64,000 nucleotides of DNA. Source: Protonemura montana (Eukaryota > Arthropoda > Insecta > Plecoptera > Nemouridae). The DNA lies in contig OX387603.1 in the NCBI GenBank assembly GCA_947568835.1, forward strand, positions 126,501 to 190,500, read 5' to 3'. How positions within the stretch are numbered: position 1 is the first letter of the stretch; every line of letters begins with the position of its first letter. The notes beneath the pieces are model-generated. The model had not been told where the DNA came from and ran no database searches. It saw only the letters and a list, made by a program, of their open reading frames with translations. The translations under genes and the position numbers were made by a program. Of this stretch, positions 11,546-23,493 are shown in pieces.

Positions 11546-13746
11546 TCTTGCAATACTAGCGGACAAAATAAGTACAATATTTGCTAGACTTGAGCTGGTT
11601 TCAAGTTCTAAGGTAAATTGAGCAGAACGGTATGCGATATTTACAAGATAATACTACATGACAGAATAAACATATGCAAATAAATCTTCAAGGGGTGGAA
11701 GGCATGGTAAGAGATAGAAGATATATGATATTTGGGAGATTCCATCCTGTCAAGGTACCCATGCATAACGCCATAGCAAAGTAATTCCAGGCAGCCGTGT
11801 CAGGACAATCAGAGATTACACGAGAAGAGCCAAGTGCCTCGGCAAAAAAAACATCAGAAGCTATGAATGTCTCACAGCCAGTTTGATGACCCACCAATAT
11901 TGTTTTCGCGGAAAGTCGCAAGAATAATTCAAAGCAATTTGACAGCAATTGAATAACAAAACGTAGTCAATGTTTGTTATTCAATTGCTGAAACGTTTTG
12001 TCAAATTGCTTTGAATTATTCTTGCGACTTTCCGCGAAAACAATATTGGTGGGTCATCAAACTGGCTGTGAGACATTCATAGTTTCTGATGTTTTTTTGC
12101 CCCGGCACTTGGCTCTTCTCGTGTAATCTCTGATTGTCCTGACACGGCTGCCTGGAATTACTTTGCTATGGCGTTATGCATGGGTACCTTGACAGGATGG
12201 AATCTCCCAAATATCATATATCTTCTATCTCTTACCATGCCTTCCACCCTTTGAAGATTTATTTGCATATGTTTATTCTGTCATGTAGTATTATCTTGTA
12301 AATATCGCATTCCGTTCTGCTCAATTTACCTTAGAACTTGAAACCAGCTCAAGTCTAGCAAATATTGTACTTATTTTGTCCGCTAGTATTGCAAGATTAA
12401 CTGAAAGGAGAACAAGGTGTTGATTCACTTAAAATTATTAAATTACACGGAACGTTTAATTTCAAATGTAAAACCATCGTACGTCTAAATGAATTCAATC
12501 TCTGGCATGGGTTCGAGAGGGCAGTGAGATCGGATCGGTAGTCAATTGTTTCAAACACCACGAGTTTGTCTTCATATTCAGGCTGCTTCTTTGGGTCGCA
12601 CTTCATTGTTGTGAACAGAACGGTCTTGCCGAACTTTGACACAATGTTCGACATTTTGTAATCACAGCATTACTTCATATTATGATGAATATTTTGAATA
12701 TTAACAGTGCAATGTGAAAGCTTTACATACAAATATAAAACCCGGCCAACAACTGGGAGGTCCCGGGTTCATATCCCGGTTCGGTTACACATTCGGTTCG
12801 GCATTAATGCGTTCTACCGATAATGTTTTGAAAAAAAAGTCAAAAAGTTTTTACAAATCCATACGAGCCAAAAAGTAGCGCAAAAAACGCAAAACAAATA
12901 AAAAAGCAGACAACACCAGCTGCACATCACAGTCTTGAGAATGCCAGCGCCAACGCTGGCGAAACGTCGACCACCGACACGGTCCTTTTTAGGACCTAAA
13001 AACCATTCAACAGAGCAAAAACCGTTTTCATCCACACCAATTATAAGTGTTATTACTATTATTATTGTTCTACGCGTTTTGTGTGTTTTAAAATGGGTGC
13101 TACTTTCGAAATGCGAAAAAACGCGTTATTTGCGTCGCGCCGACAGCACGAGCTGCCGACTGCAACGAGACGATCCAGTAGGCGGTTGTCCGCTGCCTAT
13201 AGAGTCTGAACGCCGCCGCTTGTTCTCTTTGGGGCAGCGAGCGCTGCCGTCCTCCCTGCTCAGCTAGGAGTGCGTGGAAATGGCCTTGAACGTGTGTCGC
13301 CTGTCGTCGCTCGCAAGCCCAGCGAGGGCAGCAGAAAACCCGCCCGGCGGCCAGCCTCGGCCAGCCTCGGCCAGCCTCGGCCAGTCGCCGGGCTGACCTA
13401 GCAGCGAGAGCGAGTGAGACAGAACGATGCATACGATCGCACATATTTTCCACGGCGATAGTTTCAAAATAATGGTACTACCGTTTACTAGCCTGAATTT
13501 CTGTCCCACCCAGTTTCACATACTGTGTACGTTTTTGTCCAATGAAAATTAATCTAATGTGTGACTTGACAGCTAGAATTCAATGATAACTTTTTTTTAA
13601 ATATCACATGTTGTATTTTAATGTTACAATATTGAAATCCTAATACAGTGTTCATTACTTATGGTGCTGGTGGGGATGGGGGGGGGGGAGAAATTTTACT
13701 GCCGCCCCTCCAAGAAAAACAGTCACGAACCGCCACTGGTTATAAG

Positions 13747-14249
13747 GAATAGTCATAAGAAATGGATTTAATTCATTTCTTATTCTATAAACCATATCAC
13801 TACACCACATTTTCTCATTGTGAATGGTGAACAGGAATGCCATTATCCATTTCGCTTACACACTTTACCATATTCCATAATCAATATTTCAATTGTGAAC
13901 CGGCCTTTACTACGTTTGAACATTTCCATGTTTGGACCGGTAATAATGAAATGGGCGACGCATGTTATCATAAACTCCGTTGTCATACACTTTAAAAACA
14001 TTGCTTGCATGATTTCAATCTTTGAGGTGTTCTTCGCCTTGTCTTACAGCTCTTCATTCAATAGCAGTTCTGATTCATATCCGCCTAACAACAGGACAAT
14101 GAACTTGTCAAACTAGAGTTATTAACAGTGCCATTCGTATAAAATCGCAGCCCCAAATTGTTAGTTTTGATGAAAATAACATTTCGACCAATTGTTACGA
14201 GTGCTATAAAACCAGCGGGTTTACGACTAAGTTTGAAAGAAAATAACCT
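13747..14249. other. Unassigned spacer
   Basis: AT-rich sequence without a recognisable gene or known repeat. Confidence 0.4.
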
Positions 14250-14682
14250 GCCAAACTATTTTGTACGATGTAAACACCGTTTATCTGAGATCACCGAAGT
14301 TAAGCAACACTGCGCTGAGTCAGGTATTGGATGGGTGATCATCATACACATGACCAGTTCTGTTCGGGAGAGAGGTTAGAGGGATGAAAGTTAGTACAGC
14401 AACTTCACTCGCCTTGCTTATCAACCTCTCAACAGCATGGATTTGTGAAGGAATCCTGTTGTTCGAGTTGTACCGTCCTTCGGAAGGGACGTTAAGCCGG
14501 TGGTCCCCTTGGTCTTCGACAGGAGTAGGCTACGCGCCGGCACCGGGTTTCCCCTCCTTCCTTCTAGGCTAGGTTAGGTTCATCATCATCATCCACTTAT
14601 TCACCGACGCCATTAGACAAGTGCTGAATGACCAGATGTCAAAACAGTGCGTCGTTAAACACCACAAATAATAATCAACGCC
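14250..14682 (+). mobile_element. 5S-derived SINE, near full length
   Basis: The 5S-like head (GATCACCGAAGTTAAGCAAC to GGATGGGTGATC) is followed by one spacer and then the SINE body. The body has GTACCGTCCTTCGGAAGG, ACGTTAAGCCGGTGGTCCC, a CTAGGCTAGGTTAGG stretch and a (CAT)n run, and ends near GTGCGTCGTTAAACACC. The head supplies a type 1 Pol III promoter. The element class is SINE3 by the origin of its head; the body family was not named with certainty. Confidence 0.8.
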
Positions 14683-14998
14683 CTCCCTGAGCTCAAGACA
14701 AAGCCTGCTCAACGCCCTCCTGTGCCTGAGACGAAGAATGCTCAACGCCCTCCTGTGCCTGAGACGAAGAATGCTCAACGCCCCCCTGTGCCTTAGACAA
14801 AGCCTGCTAAACGCCCCCTCTGAGCTTAAGATAAAGCCTGCTCAACGCCCTCCCTGAGCCCGAGACAAAGCCTGCTCAACGCCCTCCTGTGCCTAAGATA
14901 AGGCCTGCTAAACGCCTCCCCTAAACTGAAGACGAAGCCAGCTTGAGACAAAGCCCGAAACAAAGCCTACTCAACGCCCTCCCTAAGCCCAAAACTCT
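14683..14998 (-). repeat. 34-bp minisatellite, minus orientation
   Basis: About nine diverged copies of the 34-bp family (AGCCTGCTCAACGCCCTCC, with AGACAA) in reverse orientation relative to 6413-7075, directly between a 5S-SINE tail and a reversed 5S-head array. Confidence 0.8.
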
Positions 14999-15392
14999 CC
15001 TGAACAGAACTGGTCATGTGTATGATGGTCACCCATGCAATACCTGACCCAGCGCAGTGTTGCTTAACTTTCATCCCTCCAACCTATCTCCCGAACAGAA
15101 CTGGTCATGTGTATGATGGTCACCCATCCAATACCTGACCCAGCGCAGTGTTGCTTAACTTTCATCCCTCCAACCTCTCTCCCGTACAGAACTGGTCATG
15201 TGTATGATGGTCACCCATCCAATACCTGACCCAGCACAGTGTTGCTTAACTTTCAACCCTCCAACCTCTCTCCCGAACAGAATTGGTCATGTGTATGATG
15301 ATCACCCATCCAGTACCTGACCCAGCGCAGTGTTGCTTAACTTCGGTGATCTAACGTGAATCGGTGTTTCCAACACGCCAAACCGTTCGGTG
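14999..15392 (-). repeat. 5S-SINE head array, minus strand
   Basis: Four internal-control-region units end in a 5S 5' part (GATCTAACGTGAATCGGTGT on plus). No SINE body is attached; the array is bounded on both sides by the 34-bp minisatellite. Confidence 0.8.
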
Positions 15393-15395
15393 TGG

Positions 15396-15478
15396 GCGTT
15401 GAGCAGGCTTTGTCTCGAGCTCAGGGAGGGCGTTGAGCAGGCTTTGTCTCGAGCTCAGGGAGGGCGTTGAGCAGGCAA
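15396..15478 (+). repeat. 34-bp minisatellite, short plus array
   Basis: Two and a half near-identical copies containing TTGAGCAGGCTTTGTCTCG. Confidence 0.8.
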
Positions 15479-15867
15479 AATATCTCAGGAATCAATCTGC
15501 TGTCGTGTTTTATTCCTCTCCTAACTTGCAATTTCTGTTGATAATAACTTCAATCAACACTTAAATTGCTTAGCATAGCATTCAATAAATGAATCAAGTG
15601 AATGAGATGAATCTTGTGATGGTAAGGTGTACCAGCCTGAGCCATGGGTCCATGCTAGCAACAGACTCGCTGAGTTAAAACAAGCTTTAACTTCTGTTCA
15701 TTATCATGCTTTGTTTATTTGGGGAATAATAACCCAAGACTTGCTCTGATCTGGCAACATAAACCCCTGTGTGAATTCAAACTACAATCCTTGCTAATAT
15801 CAGCTCGGGTCGGCCATTGATGACGCTAGACAAGTTCATTCCTTGGTAGAAATACATGACCATGACA

Positions 15868-16275
15868 ACAAGTTATCAAGTTTAAATGCAATGCACTGCA
15901 ATCCACGTCTTCAAGTTATCAAGTTTGAATACAATGCACTGCAATCCACGTCTTCAAGTTATCAAGTTTAAATGCAATGCACTGCAATCCACGTCTTCAA
16001 GTTATCAAGTTTAAATGCAATGCACTGCAATCCACGTCTTCAAGTTATCAAGTTTAAATGCAATGCACTGCAATCCACGTCTTCAAGTTATCAAGTTTAA
16101 ATACAATGCACTGCAATCCACGTCTTCAAGTTATCAAGTTTAAATGCAATGCACTGCAATCCACGTCTTCAAGTTATCAAGTTTAAATGCAATGCACTGC
16201 AATCCACGTCTTCAAGTTATCAAGTTTAAATACAATGCACTGCAATCCACGTCTTCAAGTTATCAAGTTTAAAGG
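15868..16275 (+). repeat. 43-bp minisatellite
   Basis: About nine and a half nearly identical copies of a 43-bp unit with TCAAGTTATCAAGTTTAAAT and GCAATGCACTGCAATCCACG. The very low divergence suggests recent expansion. Confidence 0.9.
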
Positions 16276-18265
16276 AATGCTGGTTTTTGGCGAATTGGTT
16301 TTGAAACAATCTCACACCACTACCCCCGTGATTGACAGCTCATTCATGCAGCTCACTGGGATGACTTCTTTGCACAAATAGCGCTCCTTTGAGGATTAAA
16401 ACACTAAAGTCTGGTCTTCCAAGAATACCACTAATTGGTTGCTAAACCTAGCCCCGAACTACGAGGAAGTCACAAACCTAGCTGCCTCATACCTACTTTT
16501 AATTATAGCTTTCTCACAATTTCGTACATGGACATTCAATCTTTCTGCATTTCTAGAACAAATATCTTGATCCTTGTGAGTGAAACTATTTCATACTAAA
16601 AAGAGGCAAAATATGCGCTTAAAATGTAAAAATAGAGAAATGTGCATTTTTCTTCAAAAATGACAAAATATTTGAAAATATTCGACATCAACAAAGTGTC
16701 AAAACGATTACAATAACGAGATACGTGAAGAAAATGTAATGGGCATAAGTTTCTGTGTCACACAAAATATGTAATTAAATATAAATCCGAGCCCATTTTA
16801 TCACCAACTTTTTACCGAATTACACTGGCTCTAAAATAATATAACGGTGGGGCTTTGAGATTCACGTGCTGGGTTGAATTGTAGCAATAATTATTTGCCT
16901 GGTCGTTGTCTGCGATGTAATTCAGGCTTACAGAGTCAGTGACCCGAGTGAGTCTAGGGTTGCTTTGGGTCGACCAAGCTCAACGTCAGCTGACCTCCAA
17001 GGGATATTGGAAGCGAAACATATCGAGGATATTTGCTTCACTAGTCAAGAATTGCATTACAAACGTCCAACAAATTCAAACATGATATCAGACCGATATA
17101 CTGGAGTTATAAAACCACGATTGATGAAGACTTCGACCACGAGCCGAGTTATTGTAACTAGGAAACATGCGCACACCTGAATTAACAAAGATTTTAGCTC
17201 ACCTTTGAAGAGGTCCGGTCCAGTGTAATTCGACAAAGAACAAAGTCATTGTCACTGCACTAGAAACACACGATGCACTAGAAACACTCGATGCACTAGA
17301 AACACACGATGCACTCGCACAAACTCACTCACACACGATGCACATGGCGCAACTACTGAAGTATGACTGGCAGCAACGGGGTATAGACTTTGGTATGAAT
17401 CATGGACGGCAGGTAAAGACGACCGGCGTTGTCACAAAGCATGGGGACCGTTACAATATTGTACCTGAGCTATTGATGAACATTAAATATTATTATACTG
17501 ATACGTACTTACTTAATTATTATTTAGTTACTATATAATTGTTCTGAGTTTTAAATTAATAAATAAATAAGATACGAACATTTATAACGTATCCCCCCCT
17601 TCGTCTACTCATCTGAATTCAACCACGTGCGCCAGACGCATGGCTGGCCCCAGTAATAAAATACTTTGCCCATTGCAAGCATTTGATATTGAAATAAGAT
17701 CTCACAGCATATTATAACGTATCCAACAGGCCAAGACTCATTGAAATCAAACAACCCCAGCTCTTACACCCTTCCTAGGTACACACGGTAATTATTTCAG
17801 CAGCAAAATAACTGACCTCTACACTGTTTGACCGCACGGCTACAATGCGTCACAGCCACGCGTGTCGTTGGCTCGCAAATTTCGAAGATAAATTCAAATA
17901 TTACCGGACTGTACACAAGGATGGCAGCACATTGGTTCTAACAGCTGTAGATCCGTTTGTTTTGAACCTAGCTTAACCTATATGAAACAATGTGTATTAA
18001 GATTAGCTTGTCAATAAACATTTAAGCATGTAAATATATCAAATTCTTACAAAAAATGAATAAATGCTGAAGGCTGAAGGCTGAACTGATGCTCGAATAT
18101 CAACTTGTAAATATTTGGCTTCAAATTAGTGAGTTAAAGACATAAATCTGCACGTTCAGTGATTTGCTGCCAATTTCTTTCTTTCCAACGCTGATTGGAA
18201 ACTACACTAAATCCTCTTTCCATGAGCCATGAAGAAAGAAATTATTTAAAATGCTTTATGATGGT
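16276..18265. other. Unassigned spacer
   Basis: No recognisable gene. A short 17-18-bp repeat (GCACTAGAAACACACGAT) lies at about 17257-17345. Open frames at 16965-17180 and 17338-17538 look like chance frames in AT-rich DNA. Confidence 0.4.
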
Positions 18266-18778
18266 TTTTAGACTCATGTCTACTTGATTTATCCTTAGCA
18301 CAAGTTTTTAGAAAAACTATTTCAACTGGGTTTTGAATGCTAAGTAAAGGGCTACTAAATTTCCCGACGTTTTGTAACACATACATACTAGTTACTTCTT
18401 CAGAGGTTTGAGCAGTTTTGAGAGGTTTGAACTAAACGTAATGAATAAGGAAATTATGATTGTATCACATAACGTTAGGACAACCTCGAAAAATTGGCGT
18501 TTTTTCCATACACATAATTAGTTAGTTAAAAAATGCCAATGTGTTCGAGTTCTTATTTCAGAAAATACATAATACATTAGTTTTTAAGTTATTGACCCTG
18601 ATTATTTTGTTTAGATGCATTTAGGAAGCTTGAACTAAGTAATTATTATAATTTTATGTGGTTCTTTTGTTATCGGAAAATTGTCAGGACTGCTCAAACC
18701 TCTGAAGAAGTAACTAGTATATGTTCCCTTTACTTAGCATTCAAAACCCAGTTCAAATAGTTTTTCTAAAAATTTAAA
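18266..18778. mobile_element. Penelope-like element terminal copy
   Basis: The 3' untranslated region and end repeat of the Penelope-like element at 22295-25290 occur here without the coding part. A reversed end (18270-18400) faces a forward end (18680-18770), so the ends are inverted. Shared landmarks are AGGACAACCTCGAAAAATTG and CCTCTGAAGAAGTAACTAG. Confidence 0.7.
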
Positions 18779-19340
18779 ATACTTCTTTGCATAATGCAGG
18801 AGTAACAACAGAAACGAAAAGAGGAAAATAAAATGTCCGGGGAAGGAGTCCATGGGGAAAAAGTGAAGCTACTGCAACCAAATTGATAGAGTTTAAAAAT
18901 GTAAGGTTCTAATCATTCTTTGTTCTAGTCAAACTTTATAAGCTGTGTAACCATCATAGACTAGTTTCACCAAGCTTGAAACCATTTAAATCAAGTCTGA
19001 TTATTTTGCAGATAAATGTGACAATTATAACTGCTACCCTATAAACATTTGTATACTTTGAAAATGTGTACTAACTTCTTACAAGTTACAATACTTCTTA
19101 ACTATTGTAAAAAAATAGTAAGAATTAACGTGAAATATGAAAGCAGACAATTTCCAAGCGAGAGCGCCTTGCAGCAAAGCCCCACGGTATTAAATTAAAA
19201 TTCTGTCTTTCATGCATATGGTACTTACTATGTTTACTCCAGGATGTGTGATCCTGATTGCCTGGATGTCGACCGTAGGACCTCCATGAAGTCAAGGATT
19301 GTTTGGTTTCAGAAGAAGAGGCTAAGGTGACTTGTCTTCT

Positions 19341-19420
19341 TCCCTGAATAGCTCACTTGTTAGAGCACCAGATCGGCAATCGGAAGGTCCCGGGTTCATA
19401 TCCTGGTTCGATCACACTTC
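19341..19420 (+). mobile_element. tRNA-derived SINE head
   Basis: A-box-like TAGCTCACTTGTTAGAGC is followed by CCGGG-TTCATAT-CCTGG at 19390-19406, a complete five-pair T-arm with seven-base loop and a good B box. No acceptor stem pairs around it, so it is a tRNA-like SINE head and not a working tRNA gene. Confidence 0.6.
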
Positions 19421-20004
19421 TCCCAGCCTTTGCTCTCCAAATATTGAGTGAAGCGATTGCATAACAACCAGAGTGAGATGTCAGCAAAATGCATGCTTCT
19501 ATTTCTTATTGCTCACTCGGGGGAAATTATTTTAAAAAATACTGAAAAACTTGCATTACATGAGTAGAGTTTCAAGAACATTATCATCTTGGTCAATCAA
19601 TATGTTTACTCAACATTTGTTAGATCACATTTTGAGTTCAGGGCAACCATTGAGGTGAGTAATTTGTTGCAAAAGAGAAACACAGTTGTGAAAATATTAG
19701 AAGCAGTAACATTAAATAACGCTCAAGATTTAATCAGCAACAAGGGTTAAAAGACAGGCTAGAAACACTACAGCAAAAGTTGGCTAGGAAGGTAATGGCA
19801 ATTAGTATGGAAGAAGCCACAGCCCTACTGAATGGATGTCTGAACTAGGATGGGAAACAATATAAATAAGAAGGGCTGATGCTCAACTTGCGTACACAAT
19901 CATCAATCATTTTGAAGAAGAAGCGTGGAATGAATTGAGATCCCAGATTAATAAATCTGCATTCACAGAGAGCAACAAGAATGAATGTTAGGTACATTCA
20001 CAAA

Positions 20005-20735
20005 GAAATGAACAGAGTACAATTTCTAGGTCTTATATTAGACAATCAATTGAATTGGGAAAGCCACATCAAGCACGTGCGCCTGAAAGTGGCTTCAGGA
20101 TGCTACCTACCTTTTAAAAAAGATTTTGGACATTTGCAGCACTGATGCAGCTAAACTAGCATATTATGGACACATTCATTCTAGAATTAGCTATGGAATT
20201 ATCATGTGGGGCAACTCAGTTCATGCACCCAGACTATTTGCTATGCAGAAAAAAGCTCTCTGCATTTTAGGTGGAGCAAGCTATGACCCCTATGCGGATT
20301 TTTATTACAAAGACTCTTGTAAATAACTTTTTAGAAATCTACGGATCAAGACATTGCCCTGCATTTACATTTACTTGACAATATTATTTGTAGTGGATAA
20401 TAACAACTTTCTGGTAATAGACAATTGTGATGTACATAAGCATTTTACAAGAGGAACTAACAACATTTATGTATCGAAAGATAGATTAAAAATGACAGAC
20501 AACTGCCCAATTTATGCAGGCTCATTATTATATAACAAACTGCCAGTGGAGATAAAAAACTAAAAGGATACAAATTTAAAGATAGTCTAAAACTGCATCT
20601 GCTGACCAAATGCTACTACAAAGTGAAACAATTCCTATGTGTTTTAGATAATAACTAGCACCATAATAACTGACGTACCAACATCATGTACTGTGATTAA
20701 TTGAGGCTGAATAAATATATTATTATTATTATTAT
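20005..20735 (+). mobile_element. LINE fragment, C-terminal end (CR1/Jockey-like)
   Basis: Frames read NRVQFLGLILDNQLNWESHI, then ISYGIIMWGNSVHAPRLF, FYYKDSC, LRIKTLPCIYIY and NKLPVEIKN, the standard order at the C-terminus of CR1/Jockey-group ORF2. The frame changes once between VASGCY and DICSTDAAK, and stops follow DSCK and EIKN. It ends with a (TAT)n tail at about 20719-20738. It is related to, but diverged from, the LINE at 5172. Confidence 0.8.
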
Positions 20736-21324
20736 ATAAAAGGTTAAAACAGTGACATAGAGATATTATTTTCCAGGCAGTTGCATTCCAGGATAAAATA
20801 ACCTCAGCCTATTAATTAATGAGTGTTTAAAAACAGTTCAAGTACTTAAATTGAGACTCAGATTTAGCTGGAAAACATCTTCCATATCGTTTATGGAAGA
20901 CATCGTAAAAAAGTGTAAAAACTGCAAACAATTAAGATTATACAATGACTGAAACCAATCTGTATTAGTTTTTAAACACAAAATGTAATTAAAAATGATG
21001 CCAAGATATTGAAAGATATATTTAATACATGTAGGCCAAGCACACACAAATAATATCTGAAATAGAGAATAAAATAGTTCTAGAAATAAATGTTCTAGCT
21101 TTCAATGTTCACTTTCAACATTTAATACAGGGATCAAGCTGTGTGATTTACTGCCAACAAAGATTGAACATTGTTACAGAGCAATAGAATTTAAGATCAA
21201 TTGTCAAGAGTGACTGATCAAAATGTATAACAAGTATTTTCTATTTAACATGTAAAGACTGTTTAGCTAAATAAAACTGATTATAATTTATAGTTAGTGT
21301 AATAGTTGGAGAATTGCATTGTTT

Positions 21325-21768
21325 GCTTTCTGGTTTGCTTGCTTTCATAATGATTTGATAGCAGCTTATGAAGCAAAGGTGACCAAGAACAGGCACGACA
21401 CTGAATACCTCGATAGACTGAGTCAAGTATTGCAACTTGCTATCCGTGGTCGTGATGAGATCAAAGATTCATGCAATCAATATTTTGGGGCCTGCCTGGT
21501 CAACTAATACTGCAGCCATGAATTACAAGAGTACCTTGAATCTACTTGAATATTGAAATGTGCATTGAAAGCCAAACAAAATGAGTTACTGGATTGCATG
21601 CTTCAAGTTCTAAAAGATATCATGTAACAGGCAAGATTTAAGGAGCTTCATTCCTACCACGATGTTACCAACCTGTGCCAAGTGGATTACATTTTCCATC
21701 ATCATTTTGATGATATCAGTTTTTCAAACATCACTTTCCAAGTGGATATAAACTACAACTCCAGCTAA
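21325..21768 (+). pseudogene. Degraded coding-like segment, unidentified
   Basis: One frame reads AAYEAKVTKNRHDTEYLDRL, QVLQLAIRGRDEIKDSCNQY, and, after stops at about 21505 and 21546, ALKAKQNELLDCMLQVLKD and LHSYHDVTNLCQVDYIF. The composition is that of a helical cytoplasmic protein and the same frame continues past each stop, with no splice sites between the parts. This fits an old processed copy or a domesticated element. I do not recognise the parent protein. Confidence 0.4.
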
Positions 21769-21771
21769 TGT

Positions 21772-22061
21772 TTAAAGCGCAGGTAATACTCGGGGCTGGT
21801 AAAGATATGTTTGTGGTAACAATGATGCTCTGTTTAGCACATCAAAGTCAGGTGGTACAAGGTGTTCCATCTCTACAATGCTGGTGACATTATTAACCAG
21901 ACTAGAGACAGAGTAGAAAATGTTGGATCGTGCCTCCTCGTAGCTGTCTATGATATGTATCTTCCAGCCCATGTTGTTGTGTGTGAAGCTGTTGTAGTAG
22001 ACAAGGTCTGGTCACGATGAGTTGGGAGTTCCCTCCAACAAAGCTCCGAGGCCTGCAATGC
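21772..22061 (-). pseudogene. Exon-like or decayed coding segment, unidentified
   Basis: On the minus strand a stretch preceded by ATTTGCATTGCAG reads PDLVYYNSFTHNNMGWKIHI, then EEARSNIFYSVSSLVNNVTS and LVPPDFDVLNRASLLPQ before a stop at 21772. An in-frame stop lies upstream of PDLVYY. It converges on the plus-strand segment at 21325, and no other exons were found. Confidence 0.3.
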
Positions 22062-23493
22062 AAATAGAACACAGTTGTCATTCTAGTTGCAACACTTAAT
22101 ATGAACAATAAAGGTCCTACTTAAGCTGGAATTGTAATCTTCAACGCTCTACCAACTTGGCTTTAAGAAATGTCTGATGACAGTTTTAAAAGTAGTTTGT
22201 TTGTGCTTTAGATTGACAGTTACTGCTTTTATCCAGTGAAAGAAATGTTAACTGTCTGACCAATGTTGTTATACTGATAAAGAGGATGTATATATGATAG
22301 TTTTTAGACTCATGTCTACTTGATTTATCCTTAGCACAAGTTTTTAGAAAAACTATTTGAACTGGGTTTTGAATGCTAAGTAAAGGGCTACTAAATTTCC
22401 CGACGTTTCGTAACATCTACTAGTTAGATTGTAGCATAGCAGCATTGTAGCATCTACCAGCATAGACTTAGATTGTAGATTACATTTTCTGATTCGATGT
22501 AGGGATTTAGATGTGATACCGTCGTGGATTAAAATCAAGCATCACTTAAGGGATAAAAACACCGAGTTAATTTTTGATAGGGCCAGTAAAGCGTTGTTAC
22601 GGAAAACCATTCAAGACACAAGAAAGAAAATTTGGGTTTGTAACGAACAAATTTATTTCTGCAGATCGAAGGTATGTGATTTTATTTCCTTGGATTTATG
22701 GGATAGATTTGATTATATCGTTTCCAATCACAACTGTTGGCTTCACCAAATGACTAGTGAGAAACTTAGTAGAAAGCTAAATAACTTCTGCAGGAAACAA
22801 CAAAGAAATTGGAGTTCAAGAGGGACATTCATAAAACCTAAGACAGTTTACAATTTATCTAATACCTGTGTGTCAGAGGCTGGTAATAGAGTTTTAGAAA
22901 AGTGATTCAATTTTGCAATAGCTTCAAAAAGTATTCCAGTAGAAACAATAATAGCAGGGGCAGAAGATGCAGTTAAAAGGTTACCTTTCAAATTAGCAGA
23001 TGTTATAAGACAGGATGTAGCATACATTTGAAGGAAGGGAAAAACAGAAGAGTTTAAACAAAACACAAAACCAGAAGAGACAGAAGCTTTGAGGGAATTG
23101 AAGAAAAATAAGAAGGTAGTAATTTTGAAAGCAGACAAAGGGAATTCAACAGTTATTATGAATACAGAAGATTACAAAAGGCAAATGGATGAAGTTATAC
23201 CATCAGAGGATTACGTAAAACTGAATAAAGACCCCACAACAAAATTTCAGAAGAGATAAACAGAATACTTAGAGAAAGCGCCAGTAGAAGAAAAGTTAAT
23301 AAGAGAATTAGTTCCAAAAGAATCAATCATTCCAAAAGCTTATGGGTTACCAAAAATTCACAAAATAGATTGGGAAAAGCAGAGGATAGTTGAGAAGAGA
23401 TGCAAGTGCCAATGCAACTTGTAACCAGTGTGATAGGTGCACCAGCACATGAAATAGCTAGAACCATAGGAAAAGTCCAGTAATGAACCAGTA

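Larger units (their letters stand above)
10769..13738. mobile_element. hAT-type non-autonomous element with giant palindrome
   Basis: The left end CAGGGGCGGCTCGTGA and the right end (reverse complement) CAGTGGCGGTTCGTGA match at 14 of 16 positions and have the CAG..GCGG form common in hAT termini. Both ends are flanked by the same 8-bp sequence GTTATAAG (10761-10768 and 13739-13746), the target-site length of hAT elements. Inside, two arms of about 1.05 kb (roughly 10914-11960 and 11973-13030) are inverted copies around a 12-bp loop. No transposase is encoded. About 600 bp on the right (13040-13660) lie outside the palindrome and include short GGCCAGCCTC repeats at 13347-13384. Confidence 0.85.

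Noticed and set aside
13100-13509. Overlapping frames right of the palindrome
   Set aside because: GC-rich sequence open on both strands within a non-autonomous element; no recognisable domain.
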